Shown: in pieces, positions 16,981-24,948 of the stretch
Layout of the letters: each line of letters starts with the position of its first letter
How positions within the stretch are numbered: position 1 is the first letter of the stretch
NCBI GenBank assembly: GCA_037138335.1
Contig: JBAXIO010000018.1
Coordinates: forward strand, 18,221-82,220
Origin: CAIRDP01 sp037138335
Lineage (GTDB): Bacteria; Bacteroidota; Bacteroidia; Bacteroidales; FEN-979
Length of the DNA: 64,000 nt
Direction of reading: 5' to 3'
The notes under the pieces: generated by a model
Database searches by the model: none
Seen by the model: only the letters and a program-made list of their open reading frames with translations
Told to the model about the DNA's origin: nothing
Program-made: the position numbers and the translations under genes

Positions 16981-18063
16981 ATGAAAAAATTACTCATGTT
17001 AGTTCTATCGGGAATCATGGTTATGGCAGTTTCCGGTCTTATTTTTATCGGTTGTACCAAGGAAGGCCCCCAGGGTCCTGCTGGTGCCAACGGAACAAAT
17101 GGAAAGGATGCCAACGCAACCTGCACCCTTTGCCATAATTTCGGGGATACCGTAATTGTAAAAATATTCCAGTATGACGCTTCGAGGCATGCTTCCGCAA
17201 GCACAATTATCGAAGCTGCACGTTCTGGTTGCTCGGGCTGCCACAGCCATGAAGGATTCCTTGAAAAACTTCAGACAGGTTCCAGTGTAACTCAGGCATA
17301 TAATGATGCTGCTCCTATCAATTGCCGCACCTGTCATACAATTCACAGCACTTATACCCCGGCCGACTGGGCGCTGAGAAACGTTGAGCCTGTTCATCCT
17401 TATATTGACTCAACTTCTTCCATCGACCTTACAGTTACTATTCCCGGTGGTACAGATGGCACCTCAAACCTTTGCGGCAAATGCCACCAGGCAAGATTGA
17501 ATTCTCCCTGGGTCACCAATCCTAAAGGCACCGACTCATTATCGGTAACCAGCACCCGCTGGGGACCGCACCATGGGCCACAATTCCTTATGCTTGCCGG
17601 TAAAGGCGCTTTTGAAATGGGATCTTCCGCTTTTGGAACCTCAAATCACAAAACCAATGCAACCTGCCGTAACTGCCATATGGGCCCCGCCCAGGGCGAA
17701 GCCGTTGGCGGCCACACCCTCACCATGAGCAGTGCCGAAACAGGTGACAACGTTGCAGCTTGCAGGCCTTGTCATTCATCCATCGGAACAACTTTTAACC
17801 TTAACGGAAGGCAAAGTGAAATTGAAGCTTTGTTCCAGACCCTCAAGGTTAAACTGGCCCAGAAGAATGTTCTCGACACGAACACTGGCATCCTCAAAGG
17901 ACCCATCAGTGCAACCAAACCCAAGAAATTCACCCAGATCCAGCTTTCGGTATACTGGAACTGGTGCATGGTCGATGCTGACCGCAGTATGGGCGTACAC
18001 AATTATGTTTATACAAGGGATATGCTGAATGCAGGCATTGCCTACATGAACACATTACCGTAG
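16981..18063 (+). CDS. Hexaheme c-type cytochrome lipoprotein
   Basis: A 360-residue exported lipoprotein. The lipobox ends FIGC with Cys25. A short collagen-like stretch (GPQGPAG, about 29-35) follows, then six CxxCH haem motifs at about 48, 84, 115, 165, 229 and 261. Extra histidines (RWGPHHGPQF, SNHKTN, GGHTLTM) are likely distal ligands. The lipid anchor and flexible linker fit a surface or outer-membrane electron carrier. It is the first gene after the Fnr-like regulator and is followed by a strong terminator and a DUF5777 barrel gene. The substrate is unknown. It resembles multihaem cytochromes loosely related to c554/hydroxylamine-oxidoreductase types, but I cannot place it in a named family. 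Confidence 0.85.
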   Translation: MKKLLMLVLSGIMVMAVSGLIFIGCTKEGPQGPAGANGTNGKDANATCTLCHNFGDTVIVKIFQYDASRHASASTIIEAARSGCSGCHSHEGFLEKLQTGSSVTQAYNDAAPINCRTCHTIHSTYTPADWALRNVEPVHPYIDSTSSIDLTVTIPGGTDGTSNLCGKCHQARLNSPWVTNPKGTDSLSVTSTRWGPHHGPQFLMLAGKGAFEMGSSAFGTSNHKTNATCRNCHMGPAQGEAVGGHTLTMSSAETGDNVAACRPCHSSIGTTFNLNGRQSEIEALFQTLKVKLAQKNVLDTNTGILKGPISATKPKKFTQIQLSVYWNWCMVDADRSMGVHNYVYTRDMLNAGIAYMNTLP

Positions 18064-18080
18064 TCCTTGTGTACTGTATC

Positions 18081-18119
18081 AAAAAAGGCTTCAGGAAAAG
18101 CAATCCTGAAGCCTTTTTT
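18081..18119 (+). terminator. Very strong Rho-independent terminator after the hexaheme gene
   Basis: A perfect 16-base stem (18081-18096 with 18104-18119), a 7-base loop and a T6 tract. It separates the hexaheme gene from the rest of the locus and should make it the most abundant transcript if there is read-through. Confidence 0.93.
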
Positions 18120-18171
18120 CATAAAAGTTAAAAATTTCCAAATTCATATTATTAACCACAAACATTGAAAA

Positions 18172-18531
18172 ATGAAAAAGTTAATTAACCTTTTATCTGT
18201 TGTTCTGGTACTTTATACTTTGGTGGCCTGCGAATACGCCAAAATATATCCGGACGTCCCCTCGCCCAGTACCCCGGTCCTTTACGCAACTCAAATTCAG
18301 CCGATTTTTAACGGCGGTTGTACATGCCACAGAACAGGGGGTCCGGTTCCCGACCTCGCTGCAGGAAGTTCTTACGAGAGCCTGATGAGCAATAACCTCG
18401 TTGTTGCCGGGAATGCCGGTTCAAGCGTATTGTATCAGAAAGTATCCACCGGATCTATGTCGTCATACTGCGATGCAACCCAGGCCGGGCTTATCAAGAA
18501 CTGGATCAACCAAGGTGCGTTAAACAATTAA
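18172..18531 (+). CDS. Small cytochrome c-like lipoprotein with a CxCH motif
   Basis: A 119-residue lipoprotein (lipobox LVAC, Cys20). The rest looks like a monoheme cytochrome domain: IQPIFNGGCTCH, then LAAGSSYESLM, GNAGSSVLY, GSM (possible axial Met) and IKNWINQGA at the C-terminus. The haem site reads C-T-C-H, one residue shorter than the standard CxxCH. The codons tgt-aca-tgc-cac show this directly. It may bind haem in an unusual way, bind another cofactor, or have lost haem. It lies 8 bases before the DUF5777 gene, so the two are likely co-transcribed. Confidence 0.7.
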   Translation: MKKLINLLSVVLVLYTLVACEYAKIYPDVPSPSTPVLYATQIQPIFNGGCTCHRTGGPVPDLAAGSSYESLMSNNLVVAGNAGSSVLYQKVSTGSMSSYCDATQAGLIKNWINQGALNN

Positions 18532-18539
18532 GTACTAAC

Positions 18540-19499
18540 ATGAATAAAACATTTACTATGACAATCAAAAAGGTTTTCCTCAGCATATTGTTATTTTTCT
18601 CGGGTCTTGTTGTGGCTTTCTCACAGGAAGCAGCGGATTCTGCTTCGGCCCAGCCTGCTAAAAAACCCCTGGAAAAAAGTCCGTTTGAAAGCGGGATCTT
18701 CATGGATTACCAAACCGTTAACGTTACACCCGCCAAAACCCTTGAATTCATTCTCCAGCACCGTTTCGGAAACATTCAGAGCGGGATCAAGGACATTTAT
18801 GGTTTATGGGGCGCATCGAATATCAGGCTTGGTCTTAATTTTACCCCAATTAAAAATCTTATGATCGGTATTGGGACCACTAAAAATTATATGGTCCAGG
18901 ACCTCCAGGTGAAATATACCTTTTTGCATCAGCGAAAAGGTGGTTGCCCTCTCACCATAGCATACTATGGAGATCTCGGCCTTGATACCAAAACAAGCAA
19001 TACCGGGTACGGAATGGATTACAAATTTTCTGACCGGTTTTCATGGTACCATGAATTCATGTTTGCCCGCCGGTTCTGCAAAATGTTCTCAATGCAGGTT
19101 GGCCTGTCTTACTCACATTTTAACAAAGTCGATACAACGGTTACAAATGGCGTAGCTCCAACAAACGATGTTGCTTCCTTTTCATTACTTGGCCGACTGA
19201 AAGTCAGCCCTCAATCATCTGTCATCCTGTCATTCGAACAACCCATCGTTGTCAACTACGACCCGGCTTTTGTAGTGAAATCTCCCAATCATTGGCTTTC
19301 GATCAAAAGCGGAGTTGCCCCTTACCAAAACGTTAGCCTTGGATGGGAAATCTCCACAAGCACCCATACTTTCCAGATCTTCATGTCTTGTGCCAACGGC
19401 ATTGTGCCCCAGTACGTCACAGCCAAGAATAACACGGGCAGCTTCTGGAACGGGTATATCCTTTTTGGCTTTAACCTCACACGTTTGTGGAGCTTCTAA
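18540..19499 (+). CDS. DUF5777 family outer-membrane beta-barrel protein
   Basis: A 319-residue protein with a signal peptide (hydrophobic run ending FSQ). An in-frame ATG at 18558 is an alternative start. The body is made of alternating beta strands with aromatic ends, e.g. LEFILQHRFG, NIRLGLNFTP and the closing SFWNGYILFGFNLTRLW, and matches the DUF5777 pattern I know from Bacteroidota. Members tend to occur beside c-type cytochromes. It lies between two cytochrome genes. Here it may house or escort an outer-membrane cytochrome (inference). It has no cysteine-rich haem motif of its own. Confidence 0.8.
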   Translation: MNKTFTMTIKKVFLSILLFFSGLVVAFSQEAADSASAQPAKKPLEKSPFESGIFMDYQTVNVTPAKTLEFILQHRFGNIQSGIKDIYGLWGASNIRLGLNFTPIKNLMIGIGTTKNYMVQDLQVKYTFLHQRKGGCPLTIAYYGDLGLDTKTSNTGYGMDYKFSDRFSWYHEFMFARRFCKMFSMQVGLSYSHFNKVDTTVTNGVAPTNDVASFSLLGRLKVSPQSSVILSFEQPIVVNYDPAFVVKSPNHWLSIKSGVAPYQNVSLGWEISTSTHTFQIFMSCANGIVPQYVTAKNNTGSFWNGYILFGFNLTRLWSF

Positions 19500-19536
19500 C
19501 CTTAATCTGAAACCTTATTAATAAACAAATACAATT

Positions 19537-19956
19537 ATGAAAACAACACAGAAAATTATTACAATCGTGATCACTATGGTGATTGCTGTTTTCTTCATCG
19601 CAGGTAATACCAATGCTCAGGCTAAAAAACCCTGGGATATTCCTGCTGCTGCAAAATCTGCAAAAAGTACTGTAAACCTTAAGGATGCAGGTACAATCAG
19701 TAATGGAAAAGACCTTTGGGCAAAACATTGCAAATCATGCCACGGCAGCAAAGGCCTCGGCGACGGGCCCAAGGCCGCTTCACTGAAAACCAATCCAGGT
19801 GACTTCACAGCTGCTGCTTTCCAGGGACAGTCTGACGGAGATTTGTTTTTCGAGACAAGCAAAGGTCGTGATGAAATGCCTGCTTATGAAAAGAAAATCC
19901 CCGAAGCCAATGACCGTTGGGCTTTGGTTGCATTCATGCGTACACTGAAAAAATAA
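19537..19956 (+). CDS. Periplasmic monoheme cytochrome c
   Basis: A 139-residue exported cytochrome c (signal peptide about 1-28). There is one haem motif, CKSCHGSKGLGDGPKA, typical of class I cytochromes. The distal Met is in RDEMPAYEKKI and the C-terminal helix is WALVAFMRTLKK. It is probably a soluble shuttle between the inner-membrane modules encoded downstream and the outer-membrane proteins encoded upstream. It starts 37 bases after the DUF5777 gene and ends before a hairpin terminator, closing this sub-operon. Confidence 0.9.
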   Translation: MKTTQKIITIVITMVIAVFFIAGNTNAQAKKPWDIPAAAKSAKSTVNLKDAGTISNGKDLWAKHCKSCHGSKGLGDGPKAASLKTNPGDFTAAAFQGQSDGDLFFETSKGRDEMPAYEKKIPEANDRWALVAFMRTLKK

Positions 19957-19967
19957 TCAGTTCGATG

Positions 19968-19979
19968 TAATTACATAAT
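19968..19979. repeat. 12-bp perfect palindrome upstream of the heptaheme gene
   Basis: ATGTAATTACAT is exactly self-complementary and lies between the monoheme cytochrome stop and the terminator hairpin. It is a possible regulator site, but short enough to be chance in AT-rich spacer. Confidence 0.3.
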
Positions 19980-19982
19980 ATA

Positions 19983-20017
19983 ATGGGTGTTTGCTGTAAT
20001 TATCAGTAAACACCCAT
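19983..20017 (+). terminator. Terminator after the monoheme cytochrome gene
   Basis: The arms ATGGGTGTTTGCTG and CAGTAAACACCCAT pair over 14 bases with one G-T wobble around TAATTAT, followed by TTATTTT. Confidence 0.8.
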
Positions 20018-20063
20018 TTATTTTAAGCCGTTGAATTTTCACCATTAATAACTGTTCCCTGCT

Positions 20064-21089
20064 ATGATATACAGAGCAAATATCCGTCCTGCATGGGTTG
20101 TACTTGTTCTTTTACTCTGCTTTGCCATTGCATTTGCCCTTGCGAAACATTCCGATTCGTCGGCCGATGCAAAACAAACAGACAAACATGAAGTTCAGGA
20201 AAAAATTGATATGACAAAGTTCAAAAACTCCGAGACGAATGAACAATGTCTGAAGTGTCATGGCCAGTCGAAATACACTTACGAAAATGCTGAGTCTAAA
20301 AAAATGGTTAATAAAAGAATGTACTCGGAGCTAATTATCAAACGGGATGAATTTTACGTTTCTAATCACAAGGGTTTCAAATGTACTGATTGCCATTCTG
20401 AAGAATACGGCACCTTCCCTCATTCGGGAAACCTGCGTATGGAATCAAAGGCCAACTGCCTCGATTGCCATGGCGGAGATGAAAAATATGCCAAATTTCA
20501 ATTCGAAAAAATCGATTCGAATTTCATGGCCAGCGTTCATTCCCAAAAACACAGCACTGATTTTACCTGCTGGATGTGCCATAATCCACATACCTATAAG
20601 ATCAATGCAAGGACGAATGAAAACCTGAAAGAAACAATTACTTATGATAACCTGATCTGCCTTAGTTGCCACAGTGATATCACCAAATATGAATTGCTTA
20701 CAAACAAAGAGAAACCGAATATTCTGGTCAAACACGAATGGCTCCCCAACCAGGCATCGCATTTTACCAATGTACGTTGTATTGAGTGCCATGCCCAGAA
20801 TAAAGACACACTCATTGTTGCCCATCAGATAGTACCAAAAAACCTGGCTGTAAAAAAATGTGAATCATGCCATGCAAAAAATTCAATCCTTTATGCTTCC
20901 CTCTTTAAATACCAGATACAGGAAAACATTAAAACAAAAGGATGGTTTAAAGGCTTGTTCCTAAGTGAAACATCAACAATAGGCCCCGACCAGAACAATA
21001 CGCTCAATATCATCAGCCTTGCGCTTTTTGCGCTTACCTTACTTGTAATCCTGATTCATGCTGTTATACGCATCCAAAAATCTCACTGA
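20064..21089 (+). CDS. Membrane-anchored heptaheme c-type cytochrome
   Basis: A 341-residue cytochrome with an N-terminal hydrophobic segment (about 10-27, signal or anchor) and a C-terminal transmembrane helix (about 314-336) ending in a basic cytoplasmic tail. Seven CxxCH motifs lie at about 62, 107, 132, 169, 199, 239 and 266. The next gene, two bases away, encodes a b-type cytochrome. This pairing of a 7-heme c-type and a b-type cytochrome resembles the CbcA-CbcB quinol oxidoreductase of Geobacter in composition (a comparison from memory of the family, not an alignment). It probably takes electrons from the b-type subunit on the periplasmic side. Confidence 0.87.
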   Translation: MIYRANIRPAWVVLVLLLCFAIAFALAKHSDSSADAKQTDKHEVQEKIDMTKFKNSETNEQCLKCHGQSKYTYENAESKKMVNKRMYSELIIKRDEFYVSNHKGFKCTDCHSEEYGTFPHSGNLRMESKANCLDCHGGDEKYAKFQFEKIDSNFMASVHSQKHSTDFTCWMCHNPHTYKINARTNENLKETITYDNLICLSCHSDITKYELLTNKEKPNILVKHEWLPNQASHFTNVRCIECHAQNKDTLIVAHQIVPKNLAVKKCESCHAKNSILYASLFKYQIQENIKTKGWFKGLFLSETSTIGPDQNNTLNIISLALFALTLLVILIHAVIRIQKSH

Positions 21090-21091
21090 CC

Positions 21092-21706
21092 ATGGAAAAT
21101 CATAATGAACCATTATACCTGTACCCGGTCTGGATCAGATTGTGGCATATCCTGAATGCCCTGTTTTGCCTCACATTGATCATAACCGGCCTGAGCATCC
21201 AGTTCTCAAATCCGACCATAATGGTCAAATTCAGGGCCGCCGTGGCTATTCATAATGTAGCGGGAGTTCTTTTGTCATTTAATTATATTCTCTTTTTTGT
21301 CGGCAACCTGTTTACGAAAAACGGTTCCTATTATGTGTTTGAGGTCAATGGCTTCTTTTCCCGTCTGAAAACCCAGTTTCACCACTACACTATCGGCGTT
21401 TTCAAGAAGGAAGCGGCTCCTTTCCCGGTTACTTTAGAGTCGAAATTCAATCCCCTTCAGCAGTTTTCTTATGTGGCCGTTATGTACGTAATACTTCCCT
21501 TGGTTATTCTCTCAGGCTTAGGATTATTATATCCCGAAATTACCGTGAACAGCCTTATAGGGATCAGCGGACTGGATTATACAGACCTGTTGCATCTTTT
21601 CTGCGGATTCATGGTGACTATCTTCATGTGTATTCATATTTATTTCTGCACTTTCGGTAAAACAGCTATAAGTAATTTTAAAAGCATTATTAACGGATAT
21701 CATTGA
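21092..21706 (+). CDS. Cytochrome b561-type membrane subunit
   Basis: A 204-residue membrane protein with four hydrophobic segments, of the Ni-Fe-hydrogenase/formate-dehydrogenase gamma (cytochrome b) type. Histidines in the expected helix positions (RLWHILN, AIHNVAG, LLHLFCGF, MCIHIYF) could bind two b haems. It would exchange electrons with menaquinol and pass them to the heptaheme partner. It sits two bases after that gene and 23 bases before the Fe-S gene, deep inside a tight operon. Confidence 0.85.
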   Translation: MENHNEPLYLYPVWIRLWHILNALFCLTLIITGLSIQFSNPTIMVKFRAAVAIHNVAGVLLSFNYILFFVGNLFTKNGSYYVFEVNGFFSRLKTQFHHYTIGVFKKEAAPFPVTLESKFNPLQQFSYVAVMYVILPLVILSGLGLLYPEITVNSLIGISGLDYTDLLHLFCGFMVTIFMCIHIYFCTFGKTAISNFKSIINGYH

Positions 21707-21729
21707 ACCCTTTATAATATTCATTGATC

Positions 21730-22683
21730 GTGGAAGAAGAACTGAACAACAAAAAGAATTCCAGGCGGCAGTTCCTGAAAAAGGGCTTACTGGCCGGGGC
21801 AGCAGCAGCGGCAGGCGGAGGCATGCTGAAAGCATATTCCGAAACACCAGGCAGCGGAGAAAAGGTAAAAGTCATGACAACCAATGGCGAGATCATGGAA
21901 GTTGATAAGGCTATGCTGAAACTTCCGCGGGTTTCCGTGGAAGAATCTCACCTTGGGATTCCCGGAAAGAAATTCGTTATGGTGATAGACCTGGCAAAGT
22001 GCAAAAATGCCCGCAAATGCGTTCAGGCCTGCCAGCGAGCCCATCATCTTCCAAAAAGCCAGGAGTTTATGAAGGTTTACCTTCTGCAGGATTCCGAAAA
22101 AACATCGCCTTACTGGTTCCCCAAGCCCTGTTTCCATTGCGACAACCCCTTATGTGTTAGCGTTTGCCCGGTAGGAGCCACATTCAAGCGCAGAGATGGC
22201 ATTGTATTGATTGATAATAACCGCTGCATCGGATGTAAATTCTGTATGACAGGGTGCCCTTATTCGACGAGGGTGTTTGCATGGAAACATTATCCTGAAT
22301 TTGACGAGGACAAAGAACCTTACTCGCCCGAAGCCAGCAGCCCGGGCAAGGAAGGCACTGTTTCCAAATGTGATTTCTGCCCCGATCTGATCCGTGTAGG
22401 GAAAGTACCCTATTGCGTTTCGGCATGCCCAATGGGGGTTATTTATTTTGGTGATGTGGATGAGGATACTGTTACCAATGGTACGGAAACCTTTCAGTTC
22501 AGTGAATTGATTCGCGACCGTGCCGGATACCGCTACCTCGAGGTTCTCGGAACAAGGCCCTGTGTATATTATCTTCCGCCCGTTGACCGCCAGTTCCCTG
22601 TAGATCGTGGATTTAATGATCTGGACGAGAGTGTTAAAAACAGATATTTGAATACGCCTTACGCAAAAAAACATAAGCTGTAG
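21730..22683 (+). CDS. Tat-exported four-cluster 4Fe-4S electron-transfer subunit (NrfC/PsrB-like)
   Basis: A roughly 317-residue iron-sulfur protein. A Tat signal SRRQFLKKGLLAG lies near the start. Cysteine groups follow: CKNARKCVQAC, CFHCDNPLCVSVCP, CIGCKFCMTGCP and CDFC...CVSACP. Typical proteins have 16 ligands; here the second Cys of the first group is Ala, leaving 15, so one cluster may be [3Fe-4S] or use another ligand. It would sit on the periplasmic face on the NrfD subunit encoded three bases downstream. The start is GTG (21730) or TTG (21724). No molybdopterin catalytic subunit is present, so it must pass electrons to or from the cytochromes. Confidence 0.88.
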   Translation: MEEELNNKKNSRRQFLKKGLLAGAAAAAGGGMLKAYSETPGSGEKVKVMTTNGEIMEVDKAMLKLPRVSVEESHLGIPGKKFVMVIDLAKCKNARKCVQACQRAHHLPKSQEFMKVYLLQDSEKTSPYWFPKPCFHCDNPLCVSVCPVGATFKRRDGIVLIDNNRCIGCKFCMTGCPYSTRVFAWKHYPEFDEDKEPYSPEASSPGKEGTVSKCDFCPDLIRVGKVPYCVSACPMGVIYFGDVDEDTVTNGTETFQFSELIRDRAGYRYLEVLGTRPCVYYLPPVDRQFPVDRGFNDLDESVKNRYLNTPYAKKHKL

Positions 22684-22685
22684 CC

Positions 22686-23999
22686 ATGGAAAATAATGAA
22701 AAAACCATGCTGAAGGAGTTTGCTCCTCAGATTGAAAGAACAGGCATCCAGGGTTATGCATGGATAGTTTTCCTGCTTGCCGTAATCGGGTTAGGTCTTT
22801 ATGCTTTCATCCAGCAGGTCACCAAAGGCCATGTTGTGACCGGGATGCGGGATAATGTTGTATGGGGCATTTACATTGTAAACTTCATTTTTTTTATGGG
22901 TGTCAGCTATGCCGGCGCCCTTATTTCGGGCACCTTGCACCTCTTTAAAACTGCATGGAGAAAGCCTATTATAAGAATGGCTGAATTTATTACCGTCATC
23001 TCCCTTCTGATTGGCCCATGTTATATCCTGCTGTGTATCGGAAGGCTCGACAAACTCCATTATCTTATACTTCACGGGAGGATACAGTCTCCGATCACCT
23101 GGGACGTCATTGCGATCTCAACAGATATCTTCGGCTGTTTTATTTTTCTGTACCTGGCCATTTTAAGAGACATTGCAAACATGAGGGACTTTGAAGAACT
23201 TCAGCTCCCCAAATGGAGAAAAAAGCTTTATAAAACACTCTCGCTGGGATATACCGGCACCGAGGAGCAAAAGAAAAGACTCCAGAGGGCAACAGATATT
23301 ATGGCAACCATGGTCATCGCTATCGCGATCATTGTATACTCTGTTTTGGCATGGATCTTCAGTGTGACTCTTCAGCCCGGCTGGCATAGTACGATTTTTG
23401 GCCCCTATTTCGTCATCGCGGCGGTTTACTCGGGAAGTGCCGTACTCATTCTTGCAATGTGGTTTTTCAGAAAAGTTTACCATCTCGAACAATATATAAC
23501 TAAGCAGCATTTTGTGTCGGTAGGACTGATAATGCTTGTTCTGGCGGCATTTTTCGGTTATTTCACTTTCAGTGATTACCTTACGAAATGGTATGGCTCC
23601 GAGAAAAACGACGAACTTCTTATCCAGCTTCTTTTTAAGGAATTCTACTGGCCATTTATTATCTCAAACTATGTCGGTGTATTACTGCCATTAATTGTTG
23701 TAGGTATTGCAAAATTCCGCACGATTCCGAACATCACGCTGACTGCCGTGGTTGTTATCATTGCACTCTGGTTAAACCGGTACCTCATCGTTGTTCCAAC
23801 CCTTCAGTCTCCTTACCTTCCGATTCAGGACAGCAGGATCGAATGGAGCATTTATTCGTCAACCTGGGTTGAATGGAGCCTCACAGCTGCAGGCATAGCG
23901 CTTTTCTGCCTGCTCTTCACACTGGCCTCCAAATTCATCCCTATTGTCAGTGTTGGAGGCAATACACAGGAAGCCAAACCGGAAGACGTTTTAGTATAA
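22686..23999 (+). CDS. NrfD/PsrC-type quinone-interacting membrane subunit
   Basis: A 437-residue polytopic membrane protein of the NrfD/PsrC superfamily with roughly nine or ten hydrophobic helices and no haem ligands pattern. These subunits bind menaquinone and pair with a four-cluster Fe-S protein, here encoded immediately upstream. Landmarks include GHVVTGMRDNVVWGIYI near the N-terminus and GPCYILLCIGRLDKLHYL. The C-terminal tail is cytoplasmic and polar. It is part of the operon with the b-type cytochrome and heptaheme genes, suggesting one large quinol-linked complex or two adjacent ones. Confidence 0.9.
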   Translation: MENNEKTMLKEFAPQIERTGIQGYAWIVFLLAVIGLGLYAFIQQVTKGHVVTGMRDNVVWGIYIVNFIFFMGVSYAGALISGTLHLFKTAWRKPIIRMAEFITVISLLIGPCYILLCIGRLDKLHYLILHGRIQSPITWDVIAISTDIFGCFIFLYLAILRDIANMRDFEELQLPKWRKKLYKTLSLGYTGTEEQKKRLQRATDIMATMVIAIAIIVYSVLAWIFSVTLQPGWHSTIFGPYFVIAAVYSGSAVLILAMWFFRKVYHLEQYITKQHFVSVGLIMLVLAAFFGYFTFSDYLTKWYGSEKNDELLIQLLFKEFYWPFIISNYVGVLLPLIVVGIAKFRTIPNITLTAVVVIIALWLNRYLIVVPTLQSPYLPIQDSRIEWSIYSSTWVEWSLTAAGIALFCLLFTLASKFIPIVSVGGNTQEAKPEDVLV

Positions 24000-24020
24000 A
24001 TCCGTTCATCCAAGGAAATC

Positions 24021-24917
24021 ATGAAAAGAAATTTATACAAAATTCTCACCCTGGCAGTGATCACGATACTGTTCGTCCCCTCACTGATGCAGGCCCAGGC
24101 TAAAGGTGACAGCAGCGCTGTTCAGGAGTCCCGCCTGACGTTTTCCTATTTATGTACTTCCAACGATTCCATTTGCCTTACGGCAAACATTTTCGTCAAA
24201 AGAGAGAGCGACACATACGGGCTGATGGGTGCTAAGATCGATTTTTATTCCACCCAGGATGATAAGCTCGTTCTCCTGGGAACTGCAGTTGCCGACCAGG
24301 ACGGGAATGCATCTCTCAATGTCGTAATCAATAAACTGCATCCGGGGAAAGACGGCATGATCAGCTATACCGCCAAATTTGGCGGCACTCCAAAATACAA
24401 TTCAGCGTCGGCAACTTTCAGCGCCGAACCGGCCAGGTTGCGATTGACCTTCAATGTACAGGATTCCATCCGTTACCTGAACGTCATCGGCACCCGCAAA
24501 GACGCCAAAGGACAGGAAGTCGCCCTGCCGAAAGAAACAGTGATCCTGTATGTTCCCCGCCTGTTCAGTTTACTGAAAATAGGAGAAGTTGCACTTGATG
24601 AACAGGGAAAAGGAAGCTTAGAATTTCCCGCGGATATTGTGGGTGATACACTGGGCAATCTTAAAATTATTGCAAAAATAGAGGAAAACGAAAAGTACGG
24701 ATTTGTCCAGGGGACTTCAAGCATAAACTGGGGCGTGCCAAAGCAGTATTACAAGGCGGAAGTACCTTCCCGCGAACTATGGACCCCTATAGCTCCTTTA
24801 TGGATGATCATTACCCTGATCATCATGCTTGCGGGGGTATGGGCCCATTATTTCTATGCTGTGTGGGAACTTTTCATGATTAAAAAGGCGAGCAAAAAAG
24901 ATCAGCCCCCAATCTAG
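24021..24917 (+). CDS. Ig-like membrane-anchored protein of unknown function
   Basis: A 298-residue protein with a signal peptide (about 1-27, ending MQAQA), two beta-sandwich-like repeats of about 100 residues and a single transmembrane helix (about 258-280, around MIITLIIMLAGVW), followed by a short lysine-rich tail. It has no cysteine, haem or metal motif. As the last gene of the electron-transfer operon (21 bases after the NrfD gene), it is probably an accessory or scaffold subunit facing the periplasm. I do not recognise a named family. Confidence 0.65.
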   Translation: MKRNLYKILTLAVITILFVPSLMQAQAKGDSSAVQESRLTFSYLCTSNDSICLTANIFVKRESDTYGLMGAKIDFYSTQDDKLVLLGTAVADQDGNASLNVVINKLHPGKDGMISYTAKFGGTPKYNSASATFSAEPARLRLTFNVQDSIRYLNVIGTRKDAKGQEVALPKETVILYVPRLFSLLKIGEVALDEQGKGSLEFPADIVGDTLGNLKIIAKIEENEKYGFVQGTSSINWGVPKQYYKAEVPSRELWTPIAPLWMIITLIIMLAGVWAHYFYAVWELFMIKKASKKDQPPI

Positions 24918-24948
24918 TTTAAGCTCTTTTTACGTAGCTTTGAACCCG

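Noticed and set aside
17041..17110. Collagen-like repeat domain in the hexaheme lipoprotein
   Set aside because: Only two to three Gly-x-y triplets; more likely a flexible linker after the lipid anchor than a collagen triple helix.
24901..24948. FMN riboswitch upstream of the riboflavin kinase gene
   Set aside because: The gap is 31 bases, far too short for the aptamer, and no conserved core is present.
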